Shown here: positions 36,022 to 45,500 of the stretch, one piece after another
Layout: every line of letters begins with the position of its first letter
How positions within the stretch are numbered: the first letter of the stretch is position 1
Translations under genes and position numbers: made by a program
Assembly (NCBI GenBank): GCA_020852175.1
Contig: JADZBH010000005.1
Coordinates: 1 to 64,000, forward strand
Length of the DNA: 64,000 nt
Source: Bryobacterales bacterium
GTDB lineage: Bacteria > Acidobacteriota > Terriglobia > Bryobacterales > Bryobacteraceae
Direction of reading: 5' to 3'
The notes under the pieces: model-generated
What the model saw: only the letters and a program-made list of their open reading frames with translations
Told to the model about the DNA's origin: nothing
Database searches by the model: none

Positions 36022-36939
36022 ATGGCGGCGCAGGATGCATCCTCGCAGGTAAGTTCCGCGCAGGCGGGGCGGCTGGCTCTGGGCATCCGGACGACGCTGG
36101 CCGGCGCGGCGGTGAACGTCATGCTGGCGGTTGTGAAGGCGGTGGCTGGCATTCTGGGGCACTCGTTCGCCCTGGTGGCCGACGCGGTGGAGTCGCTCAC
36201 CGACGTGGTGGGTTCCCTGGTGATTCTGGGCGGTTTGGCGTATTCGCTGCGGCCAGCCGACGAGAACCACCCGTATGGCCACGGCAAGGCCGAACCGCTG
36301 GCGGCGGCGCTGGTGGCGGGCGGCATGGCGGGCGCGGCGGCGGGCATCGCCTGGGGAGCATGGCGCGAAATCGCCCGGCCGCATCATCTCCCGGCGGGGT
36401 ACACGTTGTGGGTGCTGGCCCTGGTGGTGGTGATCAAGGAGGCGATGTCGCGCTATGTGGTGCGGCAGAACGAAGTGGTAGGCAGTTCGGCCGTGAAAAC
36501 CGATGCCTGGCACCATCGCAGCGACGCCATCACGAGCGGGCTCGCCTTCATCGGCATCAGCATCGCGCAGATCGGCGGCAAGGGCTATGAGGCGGCCGAC
36601 GATTGGGCGGCGCTGGGGGCGGCGGCGATGATCCTGTTCAACGCGGGCATGTTGCTGCGGGAGGCGCTGAGCGAGTTGACCGACGAAGAGGCAGGCGGAC
36701 CGTTGCACCGGAGGTGGGAACAGATCGCCAGAGACGTGCCGGAGGTGCGTAGCGTGGAGAAGCTTCACGTGCGGAAGATGGGGACGAGTTTCTACATCGA
36801 CATGCACCTGGAGGTGGATGGGGCGCTGACCGTGCGGCGCGGGCATGAAATCGCGCACGCCGTGAAGGATGCCATTCGCGCGGCGGACGCGCGCGTGGAG
36901 GATGTGCTGGTCCATGTAGAGCCCGCGCGGGGCACCTGA
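36022..36939 (+). CDS. Cation diffusion facilitator transporter
   Basis: 305 aa. Transmembrane helices contain the CDF metal sites: ALVADAVESLTDVVGSLV in helix 2 and TDAWHHRSDAITSGLAF in helix 5. They are followed by a cytoplasmic ferredoxin-like domain with VEKLHVRKMGTSFYIDMHLE. Members exchange Zn2+, Fe2+ or Mn2+ for protons to export metal. GGGGAG lies 6 nt before the ATG at 36022. A GTG at 36016 lies 6 nt behind TACAAT (36004-36009), so a leaderless GTG start is an alternative. A hypothetical exported protein gene follows by 33 nt. Confidence 0.88.
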   Translation: MAAQDASSQVSSAQAGRLALGIRTTLAGAAVNVMLAVVKAVAGILGHSFALVADAVESLTDVVGSLVILGGLAYSLRPADENHPYGHGKAEPLAAALVAGGMAGAAAGIAWGAWREIARPHHLPAGYTLWVLALVVVIKEAMSRYVVRQNEVVGSSAVKTDAWHHRSDAITSGLAFIGISIAQIGGKGYEAADDWAALGAAAMILFNAGMLLREALSELTDEEAGGPLHRRWEQIARDVPEVRSVEKLHVRKMGTSFYIDMHLEVDGALTVRRGHEIAHAVKDAIRAADARVEDVLVHVEPARGT

Positions 36940-36972
36940 GCCGGGATCGCGTTCAGCCGCGCGTGAGTGGGC

Positions 36973-37797
36973 ATGAAGATTCGATTGGCGATCGGCGGCC
37001 TGGCCCTTGCGGGGGTACTGGCCGCGGACTGTGTGGATGGCTCGCGCGACACCAGCGCGGAGGAGCAGGCGTATCAGGCAGAGGTGCTGGCGGCGCTGCG
37101 CGCTTCCCTGCCCCCGGCGCCCGCGGGCTGGAAATTGGAGGATCGCGGCCTGTTCGCGCCGGCGAAGTCGGTCTGCAAGGGCTCGGACGCGTCGCGCGCG
37201 GTCTATTCGGCGAGCTACGTCTGGATGGACGGCGTGGCGGAGCAGAACAAACGTTCCGAGGAGATGAGCAGGAAGGTGGGAGCTCTGCGGACGATTCCCA
37301 CGGACAAGCTGAATGAGATGAATGAGTATGCGCGGCAGGGCCGTGCCTTGCAGCGGGAGATCCCCAAGGCGCGCGCGGCGGGAGACATGGCCGGGGTGGA
37401 CCGGTTGAACGCGGAGATCAAGGAGTTGACGGCCAAGGCCTATGCGATTCGTAAGGCGCATCAGGACGCCGTGGCCCCGCAAATTGAAGCCATCTCGAAC
37501 GAGTTCATCAGGGCCGAAGAGGGCAAGTCGTACAACGTGAAGGTGAGCATGGCCGCCAACGACTATATGGAGGCGGGCCTGAAGCCTGGGGCGGGATTGG
37601 TACGTTCGGGCAGCCAATCCTCGATCCTGTTCGGGCAGGCGCCGCCCAAGGGAAAGCGTGCGTTGCAGGTGTATTCGATCACGGCGCGGTTCACGGGCGA
37701 TGCGTTCCAGGTGGAGACGTTGGTGAAGGGCTGGCAGCCGTCGGCGGCGATAGCGCTCATGCAGGGCAAGCCGGCGCCCGCTGTGGCCGGCCAGTAG
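36973..37797 (+). CDS. Exported hypothetical protein with coiled coil
   Basis: 274 aa. Signal peptide KIRLAIGGLALAGVLAA is followed by two Cys-containing stretches (DCVDGSRDT, KSVCKGSDAS). A long charged helical region (EMSRKVGALRTIPTDKLNEM, LNAEIKELTAKAYAIRKAHQ) and a beta-rich C-terminal part (YSITARFTGDAFQVETLVKG) follow. I recognise no family. It lies between the CDF transporter and the DUF6526 gene on the same strand and is likely periplasmic. A GTG at 36967 is a possible earlier start. Confidence 0.6.
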   Translation: MKIRLAIGGLALAGVLAADCVDGSRDTSAEEQAYQAEVLAALRASLPPAPAGWKLEDRGLFAPAKSVCKGSDASRAVYSASYVWMDGVAEQNKRSEEMSRKVGALRTIPTDKLNEMNEYARQGRALQREIPKARAAGDMAGVDRLNAEIKELTAKAYAIRKAHQDAVAPQIEAISNEFIRAEEGKSYNVKVSMAANDYMEAGLKPGAGLVRSGSQSSILFGQAPPKGKRALQVYSITARFTGDAFQVETLVKGWQPSAAIALMQGKPAPAVAGQ

Positions 37798-37811
37798 GAG
37801 AGGGACATGAA

Positions 37812-37858
37812 AAGCCTGCGCCGCCGGCGAGTTCGCGAGATACTGGCGGCGGAGGCTT
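37812..37858 (+). promoter_or_regulatory. Hairpin sequestering the ribosome binding site of the DUF6526 gene
   Basis: AAGCCTGCGCCGCC (37812-37825) is complementary at 13 of 14 positions to GGCGGCGGAGGCTT (37845-37858), with a 19-nt loop. The right arm contains GGAGG, which lies 6-7 nt before the GTG start at 37862, so the folded mRNA would hide the ribosome binding site. No T tract follows, arguing against a terminator. Confidence 0.55.
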
Positions 37859-37861
37859 CCC

Positions 37862-38296
37862 GTGTCCACACAAAATTTCGAGAATCACGTCCGGATCGAT
37901 ACCGGCTACCATCGCGTTCTCTACCCGATCCTGTTGTTGACGCTCATCGGTTCGGGCGTGAATCTTTATCACGCGCTGGGCGACCACCAGCGGCTCTACA
38001 GCGCTTCGCTGATCGTCGTGATTCTGGCGGCGATGATCGCGATGGCACTGTATGCGCGCATATACGCGCTGAGAGCGCAGGACCGGGCGATACGCGCCGA
38101 GGAGAACCTGCGGCACTACGTTCTGACGGGCAAGCTGTTGGATTCCCGGCTGACGATGCGGCAGATCGTGGCGTTGCGCTTTGCCTCCGACGGCGAATTT
38201 CCCGCGCTGGCGGCGCAGGCGGCGGCAGCAGGGACGGATGCGAAAGAGATCAAGCGGGCCGTGAAGCATTGGAAGGCGGACGAGAACCGGGTGTGA
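37862..38296 (+). CDS. DUF6526 family membrane protein
   Basis: 144 aa from a GTG start. The pattern NFENHVRIDTGYHRVLYPIL, a pair of transmembrane helices (to ILAAMIAMALYARIYALR), then QDRAIRAEENLRHYVLTGKL and IVALRFASDGEFPALA is characteristic of DUF6526 proteins, which have no known function. The C-terminal half is predicted cytoplasmic and helical. Its GGAGG lies within a stable hairpin, so translation may be controlled by RNA structure. The GH51 gene starts 4 nt after the stop. Confidence 0.75.
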   Translation: MSTQNFENHVRIDTGYHRVLYPILLLTLIGSGVNLYHALGDHQRLYSASLIVVILAAMIAMALYARIYALRAQDRAIRAEENLRHYVLTGKLLDSRLTMRQIVALRFASDGEFPALAAQAAAAGTDAKEIKRAVKHWKADENRV

Positions 38297-38300
38297 TGAA

Positions 38301-39914
38301 ATGTGGGCCATGCAACGCCGCACTTTCCTCGCCTCTGTCGCCGCGGGCGCGCTTGCGCCACGGGCCTCCCATGCCGCTCAGGCCGGCATCAGCATTTTCC
38401 TGAACGAACCCATTGGCACGATCAGCCCCTTGCTGCACGGACATTTTCTGGAGCACCTGGGCGGTGTGATTTACGACGGCGTATGGGTGGGTGTGGAGTC
38501 GAAGATTCCCAACACCGGCGGCATCCGCAAGGCGTTGATCGACGCGATGAAGCGGTTGGGATCGACCGTGGTGCGCTATCCGGGCGGCTGCTTCGCCGAC
38601 AGCTACGATTGGCGCGACGGCGTGGGGCCGCGCAACACGCGCCCGCACAAGAATAACTTCTGGGCCAACTCCGGCATCCTGCGCAACCTGCCCGACAACC
38701 ATGTTTCGCGCAGCGATCCGAACTCTTTCGGAACGAATGAATTTCTGCGCTTCTGCAAGGAGATTGGCAGCGAACCCTACCTGGCAGCCAACGTGCGCAG
38801 CCTGCCCGCGAAGGAGTTCTACGACTGGGTGGAGTACTGCAACGCACCCAGGGGAGCGGGCACGCTGGCCGAACGGCGGGCGGCGTGGGGCGATCCGGAG
38901 CCGTGGAACGTGCGGTATTGGGGCGTGGGTAACGAAAGCTGGGGGTGCGGCGGGAATCTGACGCCGGAAGAGTACTCCGTGGAGTTCCGCAAGTTCACGT
39001 CGTGGACGCCGAACTATGGGAAGCCGTTGTCGATGATCGCCGCCGGGCCCAATGGAGCCGACTACAACTGGACGCGCGGTTTCTTCCAGCAGATGGCGCG
39101 GAAGAGTCCGCGCTCGTTGAACGGTGTGTGGGGCTGGGCGCTGCATTATTATTGCGGCACCTCCGGCAAGGGAGATTCGCTCGACTTCACGGTGGAGAAC
39201 TACTACGACCTGCTGGAGCGGGCGGACCGCATGGAGTCCATCGTGCGGCAACATTGGGACGCGATGGGCGAGGTGGATCGCGAGAGGCACGTGAAGCTGG
39301 TTGTGGACGAATGGGGCGCCTGGCACCGCGACACGACGGCGGTGGCGCCGCATCACCTGTTCGGCAGCGTGCAGACGATGCGCGATGCCCTGATCGCCGG
39401 CTTGACGCTGGATACCTTCCACCGCCACGCGGACAAGATCGCCATGGCCAACGTGGCGCAGTTGGTGAACTGCATCCAGACCCTGTTTCTGGCCGATGGC
39501 GACCGCTTCTGCGTGACGCCCACCTACCACGTATTCGACATGTACAAGGACCACCACGGCGCCGAGGCGGTGCGGACGGAGTTCGCCGCGCCCAGGATCG
39601 ACTATACGCTCGAGGGGAAGGGGCGTTCGCTGGCGCGCTTGGCCGGCGCGGCCTCGAAGAGCGCTGGGGCGGTGACGCTGACGGCGGTGAACCTGAGCCA
39701 CAATGAGCCGTTGGAAACCTCGATCGCGCTGACCGGAGCGGCGGTGAAGGGCGCGCGGGCGGCCGTGCTGGCGGGGCCGTCCATTCAGGCGCACAACAGC
39801 TTCGCGTCGCCCGAGGCGGTGAAACCGGCGGAACTGGCCGTGCGGGCGAGCGGCGGCGAGTTGCGGCTGACCATGCCGGCGGCCTCCGTGGTGAAAGTGC
39901 GCGTGGAGGTGTAA
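38301..39914 (+). CDS. Alpha-L-arabinofuranosidase (GH51), Tat-exported
   Basis: 537 aa. A twin-arginine signal (MQRRTFLASVAAGALA, from the internal ATG at 38310) is followed by the GH51 barrel: HGHFLEHLGGVIYDGVW, VRYPGGCFADSYDWRDGVGP, acid/base Glu212 in GVGNESWG, nucleophile Glu337 in VVDEWGAWH. A C-terminal beta-sandwich closes the protein. It releases terminal arabinofuranose from arabinan, arabinoxylan or pectin side chains. GH51 enzymes are often cytoplasmic, so the Tat signal is worth noting. It faces the BNR-4 gene across a stem-loop that spans both stop codons. Confidence 0.9.
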   Translation: MWAMQRRTFLASVAAGALAPRASHAAQAGISIFLNEPIGTISPLLHGHFLEHLGGVIYDGVWVGVESKIPNTGGIRKALIDAMKRLGSTVVRYPGGCFADSYDWRDGVGPRNTRPHKNNFWANSGILRNLPDNHVSRSDPNSFGTNEFLRFCKEIGSEPYLAANVRSLPAKEFYDWVEYCNAPRGAGTLAERRAAWGDPEPWNVRYWGVGNESWGCGGNLTPEEYSVEFRKFTSWTPNYGKPLSMIAAGPNGADYNWTRGFFQQMARKSPRSLNGVWGWALHYYCGTSGKGDSLDFTVENYYDLLERADRMESIVRQHWDAMGEVDRERHVKLVVDEWGAWHRDTTAVAPHHLFGSVQTMRDALIAGLTLDTFHRHADKIAMANVAQLVNCIQTLFLADGDRFCVTPTYHVFDMYKDHHGAEAVRTEFAAPRIDYTLEGKGRSLARLAGAASKSAGAVTLTAVNLSHNEPLETSIALTGAAVKGARAAVLAGPSIQAHNSFASPEAVKPAELAVRASGGELRLTMPAASVVKVRVEV

Positions 39915-39944
39915 GGGATCCCCTTCAGAGCGCTCATCCCTTAC
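39911..39944. terminator. Stem-loop spanning the stop codons of two convergent genes
   Basis: GTAAGGGAT (39911-39919) and ATCCCTTAC (39936-39944) are perfect 9-bp inverted repeats. Each arm contains the TAA stop of one of the two convergent genes. No T tract is present, so it may stabilise 3' ends rather than terminate. Confidence 0.45.
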
Positions 39945-41365
39945 GGCAGGGGCTTGATGAGCGTGGGCCGTGCGCGGTCGGAGTTCATTCCGGCGGGCAG
40001 TTGGTAGACCTCTCCGCGCGTGTTGGCGAAGTAGAGCCGCGAGGGAGAGGGCGCGAAGGGATTGCCGTCGGCCCACAGGGCGCAGAAATCCGGATGGTAG
40101 TTCAGCGGGCGGCGCACATAGGTGTGATTGAAACGCGAGTTGCGCGTGTGCTGGAAGGTGAGCTGCCAGTCGGCTCCGCCGTTGTAGGTCTCCCAGGTTT
40201 CGATTTCGCCGCCGGTGGCGTGGCGTTGCGGCCCGGGCCCCGTGGGCGCCAGATAGCGGTAGCGCTGGCCGCTCAGAATGTAGAGCGAGCCGTGGTCGTA
40301 GTTGTGATCGGTGGTGGTGACGCGTGAATACTCCCAATCACCGCCGGTCCAACGCGCGGTCCAGAGCGTGCGCGAGCCGTTGGCGGGTCCGGATTGATAG
40401 CCCCGGCTGGTGAGGAAGGCGATGATGGGCCGGCCTTCAGGGTCATATTGCAGGTCCTTGAGATAGACGAGCAGGCCGTCCTTGCGGAAGTCGCGCACAA
40501 GCGAAGGGTGTTCGTCCCAGAGTATGGGGGGGCGGATCTCGGTGCCGTCCACGGTGAACCAGGTTTGGCCGAGGTCCGGCGTCTCCAGGTAATAGATGTT
40601 CGTGCGGGCGTTCAGGCCCGCGGGCGAGGGGTGAAGATCGAAGGCCGTGCCGATGCGGCCTTCCCGCGGCCAGGAGATCTGGTAGTGGCCCATTTGCGCG
40701 AAGGCGAGCAGCGAGGGTTCGGACCAGGCGCGGCCATTGCGGCTGGTCATCCAATACAGGGCTCGGCCGGAGGTATTCGCGCCGGGAATCTGCCGGTACC
40801 GCGTATGCAGGAAGAAGAAGCCCTGGCCGGGGATGTGCCACGGCTGGGGATACGACCAGTTGGTTTGCCCCACGAGTTCGAACTCGTCGATGGAGTAGGG
40901 TCTGCGGCCGCGGTGCAGAAAGGCCGGGCGCGAAGCCCCGTGCGCGGGCGAGAAGATCCACAGATAGCCGTCGTCGTCGATGGACAGGACGGGGTTGTCG
41001 TGCGCATCTTCGGTTCGTTTATTCAGCAGGATGACGGGCCGCGGCACGGTGCCGTTGGCATGGTCGAAGTAGGAGACCATATGGAGCAGTTGCTGTCCTG
41101 CGGGCGCGGAGTCCGGCGCCGCCGTGCCGCCATAGACGAAGAAGGTTTTGCGAACTTCGGGCGCGTGGATGGCGATGGGCGCGTGTTGTTGGGGGTAGGT
41201 GGCGAATCCTCCGGAGTATTTGTAGACGTACTGATCGTTCGAGGGCTGATTGAAGTACCAGATGCCGCGGTATCCCGTGTCGCGGGGCAGAGGTTCGGAA
41301 CGCAGCGCGGGCGCGAGGGCGGTGAGAAGCAACTGGCGGCGGCGCACACCGCTATTGTGTCGCAC
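39941..41365 (-). CDS. BNR-4 repeat beta-propeller protein (putative polysaccharide lyase/hydrolase)
   Basis: 474 aa. The N-terminus (VRRRQLLLTALAPALRSEP) looks like a degenerate Tat or Sec signal. The mature part begins GYRGIWYFNQPSNDQYVYKY with FFVYGGT, as in BNR-4 seven-bladed propellers. It contains repeated SIDDDGYLWIF, TSRNGRAWS and YNGGADWQLTF segments. The BNR-4 clan includes ulvan and other uronate lyases and rhamnose/glucuronate-active enzymes. The exact activity cannot be read here. It precedes the mannonate-dehydratase-like gene in the reading direction 42485 to 39941, with 25 nt between them, suggesting a uronic-acid-related role. Confidence 0.7.
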   Translation of the reverse strand: MRHNSGVRRRQLLLTALAPALRSEPLPRDTGYRGIWYFNQPSNDQYVYKYSGGFATYPQQHAPIAIHAPEVRKTFFVYGGTAAPDSAPAGQQLLHMVSYFDHANGTVPRPVILLNKRTEDAHDNPVLSIDDDGYLWIFSPAHGASRPAFLHRGRRPYSIDEFELVGQTNWSYPQPWHIPGQGFFFLHTRYRQIPGANTSGRALYWMTSRNGRAWSEPSLLAFAQMGHYQISWPREGRIGTAFDLHPSPAGLNARTNIYYLETPDLGQTWFTVDGTEIRPPILWDEHPSLVRDFRKDGLLVYLKDLQYDPEGRPIIAFLTSRGYQSGPANGSRTLWTARWTGGDWEYSRVTTTDHNYDHGSLYILSGQRYRYLAPTGPGPQRHATGGEIETWETYNGGADWQLTFQHTRNSRFNHTYVRRPLNYHPDFCALWADGNPFAPSPSRLYFANTRGEVYQLPAGMNSDRARPTLIKPLP

Positions 41366-41390
41366 TCAGAGCCCGGCGCCGGTCCGGCTT

Positions 41391-42485
41391 TCAGCCTACC
41401 TCTTCGTTGGCGCGGCGGAGCAGGCTGCGCATGTAGGCAATGCAATAAGCGGTACCGGCATGGCGGATGCCCCGGTCGCCAGCCAGTTCGGGAACGTGAT
41501 CGGGAACCACCGTGCCGTTGAACTTCACCTGGCGCAGGGCCTTCATCACCTCGTACATATTTACATAGCCGTCGTCGGTGAAGGTTTCCACGAAATGGGG
41601 CAGGGGCGCGCTGACGTTACGGAAGTGAACGTCGGCGATCTTGCCCCGGCCGCCAAAGTCCTCGATCATCTGGAAGACATCCTTGCCCATGCTGGCGCCG
41701 CCTTCCATCCAGGTACCCACGCAGAAGGTGAGCGCAAACGCCTTGGAGCCGCCGGCGATGCGTTCGGCGCGGGCATAGCCGTCGTAGTTCACGAAGAGCT
41801 TGGCGACGCCGTTCATTTTGGCCAATGGCGGATCGTCGGGGTGGAGCGCCAGGCGTACGCCCGCCTGTTCGGCCACGGGGAGCACGGCTTTCATGAAGTA
41901 GGTGAACGTGGCCCAGATGTCATCGGCTGAGTATTCACGGTCGAAGGCGGGCTTTTCCACCTTGCCGCGGAAGTCGGCGGTGGAGAATTCGCGAGCCTTG
42001 TATTTGCGCGGCGATTCGACGATGGCCGTGGTGTATGTGTTGGCCGGATGCCAGTCGATATTGGCGGCGGGAATGCCGAGACGGCCACAGTCCCGGATGA
42101 AGCGTTGGAACTTTTCGATCCACTCGTCGCGGCGGGGACGCCCTAATTGCAGGTCCAGTTCGCGATAGGTGGAATCGACGGCGGAATAAATCTCCAAGCC
42201 GAAGCGGCGCAGGCGCGCCTGCGTGTCGCGCATGTAGTCGAAGGGAACGTCGGAGCCGAACTCGATACGCGCCCAGCGGAGGCCTATTTGCTGAAGAAAG
42301 AGCAGGTCCTCATCCGTCATGGCGCGGATGGGCATGCGGTGTGAAAGTTTGATATTGGCGGGGTCGTCCTCCGCGATTTTGCGGACCGGTCCGCGCTGAT
42401 TTGGCAGGGATTGCGCCGGAGCGTAGGAGGAGAGCGGCGCCAGCGCCGCGGGCAACGCCCCCAACAGGCTTCTTCTCGTCCACAT
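41391..42485 (-). CDS. uxuA: Mannonate dehydratase-like TIM barrel (UxuA family) with signal sequence
   Basis: 364 aa. The metal ligands of UxuA-type mannonate dehydratases all appear: LHPDDPP (His), TFCVGTWM (Cys), ADVHFRNVS (His) and VVPDHVPEL (Asp). UxuA dehydrates D-mannonate to 2-keto-3-deoxygluconate in glucuronate breakdown. The N-terminus MWTRRSLLGALPAALA is a twin-arginine-like export signal, which canonical UxuA lacks, so the protein may act in the periplasm or have a different substrate. The start at 42485 is chosen because the frame continuing to 42716 runs into the TonB receptor gene. BNR-4 and GH51 neighbours support a plant-polysaccharide role. Confidence 0.8.
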   Translation of the reverse strand: MWTRRSLLGALPAALAPLSSYAPAQSLPNQRGPVRKIAEDDPANIKLSHRMPIRAMTDEDLLFLQQIGLRWARIEFGSDVPFDYMRDTQARLRRFGLEIYSAVDSTYRELDLQLGRPRRDEWIEKFQRFIRDCGRLGIPAANIDWHPANTYTTAIVESPRKYKAREFSTADFRGKVEKPAFDREYSADDIWATFTYFMKAVLPVAEQAGVRLALHPDDPPLAKMNGVAKLFVNYDGYARAERIAGGSKAFALTFCVGTWMEGGASMGKDVFQMIEDFGGRGKIADVHFRNVSAPLPHFVETFTDDGYVNMYEVMKALRQVKFNGTVVPDHVPELAGDRGIRHAGTAYCIAYMRSLLRRANEEVG

Positions 42486-42541
42486 GGCGGGACCGAGAAT
42501 ATCACACGGTTGCGGGCGCGGCCGCGCGGCGGCGATGGCTG

Positions 42542-45500
42542 TTAGAAAAGCAGTTTCAGACCGAACTGAATCTGCCGGGGCGAATTGGCCTGCGTGCTGA
42601 CCACGCCAAACTGGTTCGACGTGACCGTCGTGTTCGGGCTTCCGAAGCGCACGGTGTTGAACGCGTTGAAGGCCTCGGTGCGGAACTGGAGAGTGGCCCG
42701 TTCCAGCACGCGCCATTCCTTGAAGATGGAAAGATCCCAGTTGCGAATGCTGGGCGAACGGAGGTCGGGCGAGGTTGGCTGCGTGTTGCCGAACGTGAAG
42801 GCGGCCGGCTGCGAAAAGACGCTCGTGTCGAAGTAGCGGTTCAGACGGTCGTGCACATCGCCGCTCAGTTTGCCGCTGGCGCCGTTGTTATTGGCCAGGC
42901 CGCGCGGGTTGAAAATACCGGCGACGTTGTTGGCGCCGATGGAAAGCGGCGTGCCCGACTGAAGCGTGGTGAAGCCGTTCAACTGCCATCCGCCGAGGAC
43001 GAAGTTGGTGACGCCGCCCCAATCCGCGCCAAATCGGCGGCCCTTGCCGAACGGCAACTCGTAGATGTAGCTGACGACGAAACGGTGTGCGATGTCGTAG
43101 TCGGCCAGCGAACGGGAGGCGCGGATGTAGTAGCTGTCGACGTGGCTGAGCGCTTCCTGGATGGACTTGGCCCAGGTGTAGCTGCCTTCGAACTGGAGGC
43201 CGCGCGAGAAGCGCTTGCTGAAAGAGACCTGAAGGGCGTGGTAGTTGGACGATGCTCCGGTGGAGTAGAGCGGAATCACGTCGGTGAACTGCGGGTAAGG
43301 ACGCAGGGATTGGGCGCGGCTGATGGTGGGGTTGGCGAGAATGCCGCCGAGACCCATGCCGAAGAAGGGGTTGGGAACGGTCTGGTTCAACGCCGAGCCG
43401 AGCGACATGTACTGCGGGTACACCTGGTTCAGGCTGAGGCCGCCTTCGTCGTTGCGCGACAGTTGCAGTCCGCGCGTGCCCACATAGGCGGCTTCCAGCA
43501 GCACCTGGCCGGGCAGATTGCGCTGGATGTTCAGGTTCCATTGCATGGAATAGGGAGTGAGTGTCTCTGGCACCGGCGCCTGGACGTTGGCCCCGGCCTG
43601 CGTAAGAAGACCCTGCGAGGCGCCGGGGGGCGCGGCGAATCCCCCGGGGAAGGGGTTCGACAGACGGTTGGTTGGCGTGATGCCATCGATGGTAGTGACC
43701 CAGGGAGTTTGCGTGCGGAAACCGAAGGGGCCGACGGTGCCGTGGGCCTGCTGCAGCGAGATGGCGAAGATGTTGCCGTATCCGCCGCGAATGGTGGTGT
43801 CCTTGTTGAGTTGGTAGGCGAAGCCGAGGCGCGGGGCAAGGTTGTTCCTGTCCGTGATGTACTGCGTGCGCGGGCGGCCATCGACACCGACGAACACCAG
43901 GCCGCCGGTGAGGTTCGAATAGCCGGGTACGCTGGACAGGGGCGACTTAGCGAAGGTGTCGAAGTAGTTCATGCGGTTGAAGCGTTCGGTGCGCGGCGTA
44001 TCGAGGTCATAGCGCAGGCCGAGGTTCAAGGTGAGCTTGCTGGTGACGCGCCAGTCGTCCTGGAAGTAGAGGGCCGTGTACAAGCTTTGCGCGGCGGCAT
44101 CCTTGAAGGACTGAATCAGCGAGCCGCCGGAGCCGGTTCCCAGCAGGAGGCTGGCGATGGAGTTGCCCCGATTGGCGGCGGCGGTGTTGGGGTTGGGGCC
44201 CTGCGTCATGCCGGCGGAGAAGGAGAAGTCACCCGAGGTGGCGCGCGATTCCTTGTTGTTCACCTGGATCAGCCGGCCGTCATAGCCGGCCTTGAGCGTG
44301 TGATTTCCTTTCAGGCGCGTGACGCTGCCGGCGAAGGTGTAGGTCATGAACGCGTTGTAGCGGTTGTCCTGGTTGCCGAGCGTGTTGTAGCCGCTGGCGC
44401 TGAGGCGGGGGAACATGGCTAGGGCGCCGGCCGTGTCGATGGCAGAGGGGAAACCGAGCGAGGAGGCCAGGAAGCCGAGGCCCATGTTCTCGTAATAGTA
44501 GAGGCTGCGGGCGTAACCTGCGCGCAGGTTGACGATGGTGGAGGGATTGGGCGTCATCGTATAGTCCACCACGCCGTTGTGCATGCGATTGCGTTCGTTC
44601 TGGCTGGTTTCGGCGGCTTTCAGCTCCGCGGGCCAGAGAACCGCGGGCAGGCTGTCCTGATTGCGGTAGGAGTAGCGGACAAACAGGCGGTGGTTGGCCG
44701 TGATGTTGTGGTCGACGCGGGCGTCGATCTGGTCGATGTCGAGCGACGACGAGCCCTGGCTGTAATAGTTGTTGGCGTTCGTCCAGGCCACGCCCTGCGT
44801 ATTCGGCAGAGGATACATCTTCATGTAATTGGCGCCTACGCGGTCCATGCGCGAGGCGGGGACCACGTTTCCGGCGAAGGCATCGCGGATGAAGCCGGAG
44901 CCGGCCGGGTTGGCGCGCGTGGTGAAGGGGTCGAAGATGAGGACGGGGTTGTTGGCTCCGGCGAAGGTCTGCGTGAAGTCGCCCGCGCGTTCGAGCGCCG
45001 TTGGCACCGTGGAAGTGCGGGAACTGAAGCTACGCTGGCGGAGACCCTCGTAGGAGGACATGAAGAAGGTCTTGTCGCGCCGGACAGGTCCGCCGAAAGT
45101 GCCGCCGTACTGGCTGCGTTTGAAGCTGGACAGTTCCAGGCCGCGCAGGTTGTTGTAGAAGGTGTTGGCGTCGAGCTTCGAGTTGCGAAGGAACTCATAG
45201 GCGGTTCCGTGGAACTGGTTGGTGCCACTTTTGTAGACGACGTTCAGCACGCTGCCGGCGGTGCGTCCGTATTCGGCCTGGAAATTCGCTCCCAGAACCT
45301 TGAACTCACCGATGGCATCGACGCTGGGGAAGGCGGAGATGCCGGCGTAGCCCTGTACGGTGGGGTGTGAAGCGGTGGCTCCGTCGATCAGGGTGTCCAT
45401 CATCGAGGCGCGCGCGCCATTGATGGAATAGCTCATGGAGTTGTAGTTGTTTCCAATGGAACCGGCGACGCCAGGCGTGAGATAGATCAGCGAGTAAATG

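Noticed and set aside
42401-44422. 673-codon open frame opposite the TonB receptor
   Set aside because: The TonB receptor frame has signal peptide, plug and barrel end; the opposite frame shows only Gly/Ala/Val/Glu-rich shadow composition.
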